Below, piece by piece: positions 57,950 to 64,000 of a stretch of 64,000 nt of DNA. The DNA comes from CBDBUR01 sp965209065 (GTDB lineage Bacteria; Pseudomonadota; Alphaproteobacteria; JAPOUT01; G958296285): assembly GCA_965209065.1 (NCBI GenBank), contig OZ242373.1, positions 372,001 through 436,000 on the forward strand. The letters run 5' to 3'. The translations under genes were made by a program, and so were the position numbers. How positions within the stretch are numbered: the first letter of the stretch is position 1; every line of letters starts with the position of its first letter. Below the pieces are notes generated by a model, which saw only the letters and a list, made by a program, of their open reading frames with translations, was not told the DNA's origin and did not search any database.

Positions 57950-58840
57950 ATGGCAGAAGTGAAATTCAGAGGTTCGATTACGGCGTTGATAACGCCCTTT
58001 ACCCAAGAGGGGGAGATAGACTGGAAATCTTTTGCTTCTTTTATTGACTGGCAGATAGAGCAAGGCAGCGCAGGTCTTGTGCCGTGCGGCACGACCGGCG
58101 AAAGCCCGACGCTCACGCCGCAAGAGCATTGCGCGGTGGTGGAGTTTGTCTTCAAGCAGGCAGGGGGCAGGGTCGCGGTGATTGCTGGCACTGGCTCTAA
58201 CGCCACGCGCGAGGCGATAGAATTCACGCGCCACGCCGAGAAGGTTGGCGTAGATGGCGCGCTTATTGTCGCGCCTTACTATAACAAGCCTTCACAAGAG
58301 GGTTTGTTTCGGCACTTTGAGGCGATAGCCGCGCAGACTTCTTTACCGATTATTATTTATAATATTCCCGGTCGTTCGATTGTGGATATTTCCAACGAGA
58401 CGATGGCGCGTTTGGCGGAGCTAGACAATATTGCGGGTGTTAAAGATGCGACAAGTGATATGTCGCGCGTGGCTGCTTACCGCAAAATGTGCGGCGATAA
58501 TTTTTGTCAGCTATCGGGCGAGGACGGCACGGCTTTAGATTATATGAAAGCGGGCGGCGATGGGTGCATATCGGTTTCGGCGAATGTTGCGCCTAAATTG
58601 TGCGCCGATTTTCAACGCGCTTGTTTGGCGAAAAACTGGCAAGAGGCGGAGCGTTTAGATGTTGTTCTGCAACCGCTTCATCAGGGGTTGTTTTCTGCGC
58701 CTTCGCCTGCGCCGTCAAAATATGTAGCGAGTCGTTTGGGGCATTGCTCTCCAACGCTGCGCCTACCGCTGGTCGAGCTAAACAAAGCGGAGCAAGCGCC
58801 ATTAGATGATATAATAAAAAGGTTAAGGCTAGGAGAATGA
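57950..58840 (+). CDS. dapA: 4-Hydroxy-tetrahydrodipicolinate synthase
   Basis: A 296-residue TIM-barrel lyase joining pyruvate and aspartate semialdehyde, the first step to diaminopimelate and lysine. GSITALITPFTQEGEIDW, GLVPCGTTGESPTL, the Tyr in IIIYNIPGRS and the Schiff-base Lys in AGVKDATSD are present; LSGEDGTALDYMKAGGDGCISV follows. There is no Shine-Dalgarno, and the -10 box is five bases before the start. smpB begins one base after its stop, the common alphaproteobacterial dapA-smpB pair. Confidence 0.96.
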   Translation: MAEVKFRGSITALITPFTQEGEIDWKSFASFIDWQIEQGSAGLVPCGTTGESPTLTPQEHCAVVEFVFKQAGGRVAVIAGTGSNATREAIEFTRHAEKVGVDGALIVAPYYNKPSQEGLFRHFEAIAAQTSLPIIIYNIPGRSIVDISNETMARLAELDNIAGVKDATSDMSRVAAYRKMCGDNFCQLSGEDGTALDYMKAGGDGCISVSANVAPKLCADFQRACLAKNWQEAERLDVVLQPLHQGLFSAPSPAPSKYVASRLGHCSPTLRLPLVELNKAEQAPLDDIIKRLRLGE

Positions 58841-58841
58841 G

Positions 58842-59291
58842 ATGGATATTATTGCAGAGAACAGAGGGACGCGCCGCCATTATCATATAGAGGATAGGTT
58901 AGAGGCGGGTTTGGTGTTGCGGGGTTCGGAGGTGAAGGCGTTGCGCGCGCATCAGGTTAATCTGAACAAGTCTTACGCGCAAGAGCATAAAGATGGTTTT
59001 TATTTGGTGAATGTTCATATCGGGAAGTATGCGTCCGCGCTGGACGGGGGACATGCGCCGCGCCGCGCGCGCAAGTTGTTGATGACGAAGCGTCAGCAGA
59101 TTCGGTTATCGCAAGAGGTGAAGCAAAGCGGAATGACTTTGGTGCCGACGAAGATATACTTTAGCGATGGAGGTTATGCGAAAGTGGAGTTAGGTTTGGC
59201 GCGCGGCAAGCAGCACCACGACAAGCGCGCCGACGAGCGCAAGCGCGAATGGCGCCGCCGCAAAGAACGCCTGATGAGAGACAAGGGATAA
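58842..59291 (+). CDS. smpB: SsrA-binding protein SmpB
   Basis: A 149-residue OB-fold protein that carries tmRNA to stalled ribosomes. AENRGTRRHYHIEDRLEAGLVLRGSEVKALR, SYAQEHKDGFYLVNVHI, TLVPTKIYFSDGGYAKVELGLARGKQHHDKR and the basic tail KREWRRRKERLMRDKG (which enters the mRNA channel) are all present. AGGAGAATGAG precedes the ATG. It is the partner of ssrA at 16266-16576. Confidence 0.97.
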   Translation: MDIIAENRGTRRHYHIEDRLEAGLVLRGSEVKALRAHQVNLNKSYAQEHKDGFYLVNVHIGKYASALDGGHAPRRARKLLMTKRQQIRLSQEVKQSGMTLVPTKIYFSDGGYAKVELGLARGKQHHDKRADERKREWRRRKERLMRDKG

Positions 59292-59333
59292 AAATCAAAG
59301 CGAATGATATACATATTGAATCAATGCATAATC

Positions 59334-59342
59334 TGCTATAGA
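59334..59342 (+). promoter_or_regulatory. Extended -10 (TGC-TATAGA) seven bases before the methyltransferase
   Basis: TGC-TATAGA ends at 59342; the ATG is at 59350. A TTGAAT lies 15 bases upstream (59316-59321). The message would be leaderless or nearly so. Confidence 0.45.
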
Positions 59343-59349
59343 TAGGTTT

Positions 59350-60705
59350 ATGTTAGAGAATCGCACCATATTCAGCTGTGATAATTTGCCAGTTATGCGG
59401 GGAATGGAAAGCGAGAGCGTTGATTTAATTTACCTTGACCCACCTTTCAATAGTAATCATAACTATGCCGCTCCGCTTGAGAGTGAAGCGGCAGGCGGTG
59501 CTTTTAAGGATACTTGGACTTTAAGCGATATAGATGAGGATTGGATAGGGCTTATAGCAGAAGCCTACCCCGCCCTTCATAGTGTTATTGAAACTGCTGG
59601 CAAGGTTGGCGGTGATAGCAACAAAGCTTATATGGTTTATATGGCGGTGCGAATTATGGAAATGTATAGGTTGTTAAAGCCGACAGGCTCGCTTTACTTA
59701 CACTGCGACTCGACTATGAGCCATAGCATAAAATTGATGCTGGATTCTGTTTTTGGCAAGGACAGATTTACAAATGAAATAATTTGGAAAAGCACTAATA
59801 GTCCCAAGCCCCAAGCGAAAGCGTTTGGTTTTCAAAATGAAATAATATATTTATACACAAAAACAAACGAATTCACTTTTAATAAAGTATATAGAGAGCA
59901 TGATGAAACGAGCCTTAAGCCTTACAGATATGATGATAATGATGGGAAAGGGAAATATAGACTAATAGAGATTGAAGCCCAAGGTCTCCAAAGATATAAG
60001 GATAGAAAAGAATTTAAGTTTTTAGACAAAACCGCTCCTTACGTATACGGCTTAGAGAAATTAAACCAATGGCACAAAGAAGGAATGATTTATCGTTCTA
60101 AAAATGGGAGATATTCTAAGAAGCAACATCTTAAAGATGTAAAAGGTATTTTAGTTTCTAATATATGGGTAGATAAGAATGTAGCCCCAATACAAAAGGA
60201 TGAAAGCACAGGCTATCCCACACAAAAGCCACTTGCTTTGTTGAGGCGCATCATTAAAACGTCTAGCAATGAAGGGGATATGGTGCTAGATCCATTTTGT
60301 GGTTGCGCTACGACTTGCCTTGCTGCAGAGGAATTGAAACGGGACTGGATAGGGATTGATATTGACCCACTAGCCGCAAAGCTAGTGGTAGATAGAATGA
60401 AAAAAGAACTTGGCTTGTTCGGGCTTGGCATTCAAAATCCAAATAAAGCGCCACCGCCAGTTGAAAAACTATCCCGCAATATAAAACATATTTTATTCCA
60501 TAAGCAAAATGGGGTGTGTAATGGTTGTAATATAACTTACCCTATACAGATTTTTCATAAAGACCACATCGTGCCTAAAGCTAAAGGCGGCGCAGATTCG
60601 GATTCTAATCTTCAGCTTTTATGTGGCTTTTGTAATAGCTTGAAAGGTGATAGGTCTATGGATTATCTTAAAACAGAGCTTAAAAGTAAAAAAATTATAG
60701 AGTGA
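59350..60705 (+). CDS. DNA methyltransferase fused to an HNH nuclease domain
   Basis: A 451-residue two-domain protein. Residues 1-350 form a beta-class DNA methyltransferase: catalytic YLDPPFNSNHNYAAP near residue 30, TGYPTQKPLALLRRII near 285 and the SAM motif LDPFCGCATTCLAAEEL near 312. DPPF suggests N6-adenine or N4-cytosine as target. Residues about 375-440 are an HNH domain with zinc knuckles: VCNGC, HKDHIVPKAKGG, NLQLLCGFCNSLKGDRS. It could modify and cut on its own, or use HNH for another purpose. Somewhat AT-rich, single gene between smpB and a hydratase, so likely acquired. Confidence 0.88.
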   Translation: MLENRTIFSCDNLPVMRGMESESVDLIYLDPPFNSNHNYAAPLESEAAGGAFKDTWTLSDIDEDWIGLIAEAYPALHSVIETAGKVGGDSNKAYMVYMAVRIMEMYRLLKPTGSLYLHCDSTMSHSIKLMLDSVFGKDRFTNEIIWKSTNSPKPQAKAFGFQNEIIYLYTKTNEFTFNKVYREHDETSLKPYRYDDNDGKGKYRLIEIEAQGLQRYKDRKEFKFLDKTAPYVYGLEKLNQWHKEGMIYRSKNGRYSKKQHLKDVKGILVSNIWVDKNVAPIQKDESTGYPTQKPLALLRRIIKTSSNEGDMVLDPFCGCATTCLAAEELKRDWIGIDIDPLAAKLVVDRMKKELGLFGLGIQNPNKAPPPVEKLSRNIKHILFHKQNGVCNGCNITYPIQIFHKDHIVPKAKGGADSDSNLQLLCGFCNSLKGDRSMDYLKTELKSKKIIE

Positions 60706-60725
60706 AATAGAAAACCTTTTTTGAT

Positions 60726-61547
60726 TTATTCCCCTTTGAATTTAGCTTCGCGTTTTTCTAAGAAAGCTGCCACGCCTTCTTTGCGGTCTTCGGTGCCGCC
60801 GGCAACTTTTTGCGCCTGACGCTCTAAATCAATCTGCTCTTCGTAAGAATTGCCTAGACTATTCCAAAACAGCTCGCGCGTGAGCGTGAGCGCAAGCGTC
60901 GGACCATTCGCTATTTCTTTAGCAACCTTGGTCGCCTCTGCCATAAAGGTTGCGTCATCATAAACGCGGTTCACGAGTCCCCACGCTAAGGCTTTGTCGG
61001 CTGGCAGGCGCTCGCCCATTAGGGACATTTCGCGTGCGCGCGCCACGCCTATCAGGCGTGGCAAAATCCACGTCGAGCCGCCGTCTGGCACTAAGCCGAT
61101 GCGCCGAAAGGCTTGGAGAAAAAACGCAGACTTCGACGCTAACACCATATCTCCCATTAGGGCAAAGCTCATGCCGACGCCTGCCGCCGCGCCATTCACG
61201 GCGGTGATTATCGGCATCTTGAGATTGCGCAGCCGCCGCAAGGTCGGGTGGTAGCCAATCTCTAGCCCCGACCCAAAATCGATACGCGCGTTGCTTTTAT
61301 TATCCTTGTCGCGCTGGTTTGTCTCCGCGAGGTTAGCGCCGGCGCAAAAGCCGCGCCCCTCGCCGGTTATCATCAGGGCGCGGAGCTTGTGGTCGCCATA
61401 CTCCAATTCGTCGAGCGCCTCGTTGATACCTTCAAGCATCGCCATACCCATAGCGTTCATTGCTTCGGGGTGGTTCAGCACCAACGTAGCTAACGTGCCG
61501 TCAATGCTAAGTTTTGCGCGGTTAAATTCCATAGATGAAGAGCTCAT
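60726..61547 (-). CDS. Enoyl-CoA hydratase/isomerase family protein
   Basis: A 273-residue crotonase. The oxyanion-hole segments GEGRGFCAGANLAET and NGAAAGVGMSFALMGDMVLAS are present; FRRIGLVPDGGSTWILPRLIG resembles the PaaG-type isomerases and hydratases, with Asp in place of one catalytic Glu, so isomerase activity is possible. GGAGG is eight bases before the ATG. It belongs with the CoA-ester genes of this region, though its substrate is unknown. It is divergent from the aldehyde dehydrogenase. Confidence 0.88.
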   Translation of the reverse strand: MSSSSMEFNRAKLSIDGTLATLVLNHPEAMNAMGMAMLEGINEALDELEYGDHKLRALMITGEGRGFCAGANLAETNQRDKDNKSNARIDFGSGLEIGYHPTLRRLRNLKMPIITAVNGAAAGVGMSFALMGDMVLASKSAFFLQAFRRIGLVPDGGSTWILPRLIGVARAREMSLMGERLPADKALAWGLVNRVYDDATFMAEATKVAKEIANGPTLALTLTRELFWNSLGNSYEEQIDLERQAQKVAGGTEDRKEGVAAFLEKREAKFKGE

Positions 61548-61637
61548 AATGCCTCCTTTGCCTTGACTCCCTTTGTCAATATACTACAATATAAAGGTTG
61601 AAACTTCAATATCTATTACCAAATGCAGGAGGTTATT

Positions 61638-63074
61638 ATGCAAAACGGTTCAGGAAACACATCAAATATGGAGGCTGTCTTAGAGCAGCAGAAGCAGGCT
61701 CATGTCCGTGAGGGCGCGCCGAGTGCCGCTAAGCGCAAAGAGTGGCTCAACAAATCGATAAAGCTGCTTGTCAGCCATCAAAAAGAGATAGCCGATGCGA
61801 TTAGCAATGATTTCGGACATCGCTCGCAGGAGCAGTCTTTGCTTACGGACGTGATGGGGTCGATTGGCTCGCTCAAGCATGCGCGCGCCAGCATAGACAA
61901 GTGGATGAAAGCGCAAAAAAGAGTGCCAAACAAACCTCTGGGGTTGCTTCGTGCCAAAGCGCGCATTGAGTTTCAACCGAAGGGTGTTGTCGGTGTTATC
62001 TCTCCATGGAATTTTCCGATAAATTTAGCTTTCGCGCCGCTTGCGGGTATTTTCGCTGCGGGCAATCGCGCGATGATAAAGCCTTCAGAATATACGCCGG
62101 CGTCTTCTCAGCTAATGAAAGAGATGTTTGCTAAAGAGTTCAACGAAGATGAGGTTGCGGTTTTTGTTGGAGGTCCTGAGGTGGGGCAGGCTTTTTCTGC
62201 TTTAGCTTTTGACCATTTGATATTCACCGGCGGCACCGCGATTGCCTATCACGTGATGAAGGCGGCTTCTGCCAATCTCGTGCCTTTGACGTTAGAGCTG
62301 GGGGGGAAATCTCCGACCATTATTTCTAAAGACGCGGATATTAAAGATGCGGCTGAGAAAATAATGACGGGCAAGACCTTAAATGCGGGGCAGATATGTC
62401 TTGCGCCTGATTATGTGTTGATGCCTAAGGGCAAGAGCGAAGACTTCCGCAAGGCGGCAGAGGATAGCGTTGAGACGATGTTCCCGACGATGAAGGATAA
62501 TCCTGATTATACTTCTGTTATCAACCACCGCCACTACGAGAGGCTGCAGGAATACTTGGCTGACGCTAAGCAAAAGGGCGCTGAGGTGGTTGAGATTAAT
62601 CCAGCGAATGAGGATTTCTCGCAACAGCCTTATAATAAGATGGCGCCTCATCTTGTTTTCAATGTCAGTGAGGATATGAAGCTGATGCAAGAGGAAATTT
62701 TCGGTCCTATTCTGCCGGTCAAGGAGTATAGCGAGATTTCTGATGCGATTGGTTATGTGAATAGCCATGCGCGTCCTTTGGGTCTTTACTATTTCGGCAA
62801 GGATAAGGCGGAAGAAAAAGAAGTTGTTTCTCAAACGACTTCGGGTGGCGTTACGGTCAATGATGTTATTATGCATATTTCGATGGAAGACTTGCCTTTC
62901 GGCGGCATTGGACCGAGCGGTATGGGTTCTTACCATGGGCACGATGGCTTTTTAGAGTTTAGTCATAAAAAGGCTATTTACACGCAATCGCCGTTTGGTT
63001 TTGTCGCGGGAATGTTCCGTGCGCCTTATGGTGATAAGCATCGCAAATTGCTAAAGGGGCAAATTAAAGCTTAA
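61638..63074 (+). CDS. Aldehyde dehydrogenase, coniferyl-aldehyde type
   Basis: A 478-residue NAD(P)-dependent enzyme oxidising aldehydes to acids. GVVGVISPWNFPINLAFAPLAG binds the cofactor, FTGGTAIAYHVMKAAS follows, LTLELGGKSP carries the Glu and NAGQICLAPDYV the nucleophilic Cys. FGGIGPSGMGSYHGHDGFLEFSHKKAI at the C-terminus and the ALDH3-like length fit the CalB/coniferyl-aldehyde group. The start at 61638 is set by AGGAGG eight bases upstream. Substrate is uncertain; long-chain or aromatic aldehydes are typical. Confidence 0.9.
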   Translation: MQNGSGNTSNMEAVLEQQKQAHVREGAPSAAKRKEWLNKSIKLLVSHQKEIADAISNDFGHRSQEQSLLTDVMGSIGSLKHARASIDKWMKAQKRVPNKPLGLLRAKARIEFQPKGVVGVISPWNFPINLAFAPLAGIFAAGNRAMIKPSEYTPASSQLMKEMFAKEFNEDEVAVFVGGPEVGQAFSALAFDHLIFTGGTAIAYHVMKAASANLVPLTLELGGKSPTIISKDADIKDAAEKIMTGKTLNAGQICLAPDYVLMPKGKSEDFRKAAEDSVETMFPTMKDNPDYTSVINHRHYERLQEYLADAKQKGAEVVEINPANEDFSQQPYNKMAPHLVFNVSEDMKLMQEEIFGPILPVKEYSEISDAIGYVNSHARPLGLYYFGKDKAEEKEVVSQTTSGGVTVNDVIMHISMEDLPFGGIGPSGMGSYHGHDGFLEFSHKKAIYTQSPFGFVAGMFRAPYGDKHRKLLKGQIKA

Positions 63075-63077
63075 AGC

Positions 63078-63095
63078 TTAAGGCTTAAGCCTTAA
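63078..63095. terminator. 18 bp perfect palindrome between convergent genes
   Basis: TTAAGGCTT/AAGCCTTAA lies three bases after the aldehyde dehydrogenase stop and just before the stop of the opposing hydrolase. AGCTTA is repeated upstream. A bidirectional terminator is plausible. Confidence 0.4.
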
Positions 63096-63097
63096 AG

Positions 63098-63736
63098 TTA
63101 GTTTTGTGCGCTGACATACTTATCGACGGCTTTAATCATCGTCGAGGTTTTGTCATTAAACATATGGTTTGCGCCTTGAATTTCTTTATAGACGACATCG
63201 ATGCCGTCCTGCGCCTTGAGTCTTTTGCTTAGCTCGCGCGCGGATGCGGGGGAAGCGACCTTATCGCTACTGCCATGCACGATTAAGCCTGAAGAGGGGC
63301 AAGGTGCGAGAAAGGTAAAATCATAAATGTTCGCGGGTATAGCGATAGACACAAAATTGCTAATTTCGGGACGGCGCATAAGTAGCTGCATCCCAATCCA
63401 CGCACCGAAAGAGTAGCCGAAGACCCAGCATTTTTTATGCTCGCTGTGCTCGTTTTGTAGCCAGTCGAGCGCGGCGGCGGAGTCGCTAATTTCACCGATA
63501 CCATTCTCAAAAGCGCCAGTGCTAAGCCCGACACCGCGATAGTTAAAGCGCAGCACGGCGATGCCTTGTCCCATACAGACATCAAATAAGTGGCGTATAA
63601 TCGGGGTTTGCATAGAGCCGCCCAAACGCGGGTGCGGCGATAGGAGTAGCGCGATGGTTTCTTGGTTTTTGCCGTCCGCGCTAAAGTGCTCGCCTTCTAG
63701 GCGTCCAGCTCCTCCTTTGATGGTGATATGCGGCAT
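63098..63736 (-). CDS. Alpha/beta hydrolase (COG2945-like)
   Basis: A 212-residue small hydrolase. LLLSPHPRLGGSMQTPIIRHLF, VLRFNYRGVGLSTGAF, the nucleophile motif VFGYSFGAWIGMQL, and the late Asp/His of SSDKVASP and GANHMFND define the fold. Members of this group commonly sit before cysteine desulfurase genes in alphaproteobacteria, as here (divergent). Function unknown; probably an esterase or peptidase-like enzyme. Confidence 0.85.
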   Translation of the reverse strand: MPHITIKGGAGRLEGEHFSADGKNQETIALLLSPHPRLGGSMQTPIIRHLFDVCMGQGIAVLRFNYRGVGLSTGAFENGIGEISDSAAALDWLQNEHSEHKKCWVFGYSFGAWIGMQLLMRRPEISNFVSIAIPANIYDFTFLAPCPSSGLIVHGSSDKVASPASARELSKRLKAQDGIDVVYKEIQGANHMFNDKTSTMIKAVDKYVSAQN

Positions 63737-63751
63737 TGGGTTCTCGCTTAA

Positions 63752-63781
63752 CGCGCTTCGTGCGAATTTGCTAGCAAATTC
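63752..63781. repeat. Tandem hairpins with an 18 bp perfect palindrome
   Basis: CGCGC-TTC-GTGCG is followed directly by GAATTTGCT/AGCAAATTC (63764-63781). The layout (short GC stem, then AT-rich stem) is like that at 7050-7080. Confidence 0.5.
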
Positions 63782-63880
63782 ACAAAGCTGTTTTCAATAA
63801 ATATCCCTATCGCTCGTGATAAGTAGTATAATGGAGGCAGAGGTAAAAAGCAAGCACAATCTACAAGAAAAAATATAGCA

Positions 63881-64000
63881 ATGACAAACATTTATATGGA
63901 TTATCAAGCCCATAGCCCTACGCGCACAGAAGCGAAGCAGGCTATCGTTGAGGCAATGGAGCTTATTGGCAACCCGTCCTCGCCGCACGCGGCGGGCAGG
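63881..64000 (+). CDS. Cysteine desulfurase, partial (N-terminal 40 residues)
   Basis: The frame opens at ATG 63881 and runs off the window. MTNIYMDYQAHSPTRTEAKQ and IGNPSSPHAAGR match the start of NifS/IscS-type cysteine desulfurases, which use pyridoxal phosphate to mobilise sulfur for Fe-S clusters and tRNA. The catalytic Lys and Cys are outside the window. TATAAT at about 63829 would give a leader of about 45 bases. It probably begins the isc or suf operon. Confidence 0.85.
   Translation, partial: MTNIYMDYQAHSPTRTEAKQAIVEAMELIGNPSSPHAAGR

Overview
The window reads as a free-standing chromosomal stretch of an alphaproteobacterium. The best evidence is a circularly permuted two-piece tmRNA gene next to an alphaproteobacterial-type SspB adaptor, the order folK-rpoZ-rsh-(DUF2062)-pdxJ-acpS-lepB-rnc-era-recO, hflK-hflC-degP, glnB-glnA and gatCAB. 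Composition is intermediate GC in the core, with several clearly AT-rich accessory genes. No insertion sequence, phage or CRISPR array was seen. The exact lineage cannot be fixed from sequence reading alone; the acyl-CoA, TRAP-transport and methylmalonyl-CoA genes suggest a heterotroph living on organic and fatty acids.

Layout. 1-2065: a phosphohexomutase (cut by the left edge) and, divergently, cobA. 2066-4438: an AT-rich restriction-modification island (SPPY-type methyltransferase and a convergent PD-(D/E)xK-like nuclease). 4439-10493: acyl-CoA catabolism (a two-subunit acyl-CoA dehydrogenase, an SDR, a hydrolase, a DUF1295 membrane protein, a GST). 10512-16576: a small outer-membrane barrel, tRNA-Val, gph, an AsmA-like protein, fumC, sspB and ssrA. 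16611-18629: a zinc-ribbon membrane protein bracketed by palindromic repeats and an AT-rich membrane protein. 18639-21236: CDGSH protein, thyA, folA, mrp. 21303-24897: hflK-hflC-degP. 24904-33715: uracil-DNA glycosylase, folK and the stringent-response/RNA-processing cluster to recO. 33699-41721: a 2-oxoacid-type TRAP transporter, an SLC13-type permease, another barrel, glnA-glnB. 41814-46636: an exported amidase and gatCAB. 46913-53214: histone H1-like protein, a GST with an H1-like tail, tesB, a fused methylmalonyl-CoA mutase and serS. 53251-55034: a DUF262 nuclease-like gene abutting tRNA-Ser. 55132-57912: a large SopB/IpgD-like protein. 57950-64000: dapA-smpB, a methyltransferase-HNH fusion, enoyl-CoA hydratase, aldehyde dehydrogenase, a hydrolase and the start of a cysteine desulfurase.

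Genes that work together: ssrA, smpB and sspB are three parts of trans-translation and tag-directed ClpXP proteolysis in one window; rpoZ (with the MAR motif) and rsh are both tied to ppGpp; thyA, folA and folK serve folate and thymidylate synthesis; the dehydrogenases, hydratase, thioesterase and mutase form a CoA-ester catabolic set.

Most notable: (1) the 926-residue protein at 55132 aligns by eye along its C-terminal half with the type III effectors SopB/IpgD, yet the catalytic cysteine of the CX5R loop is replaced by aspartate while the arginine stays, so it looks like a pseudo-phosphatase and hints at contact with eukaryotes; (2) many genes have a -10 box 5-9 bases before the start codon, best seen at folA and serS, implying widespread leaderless mRNAs; (3) a recurring habit of 12-18 bp in-frame tandem duplications in protein tails; (4) an omega subunit with a long acidic tail, and a GST wearing an H1-like tail beside an H1-like gene.
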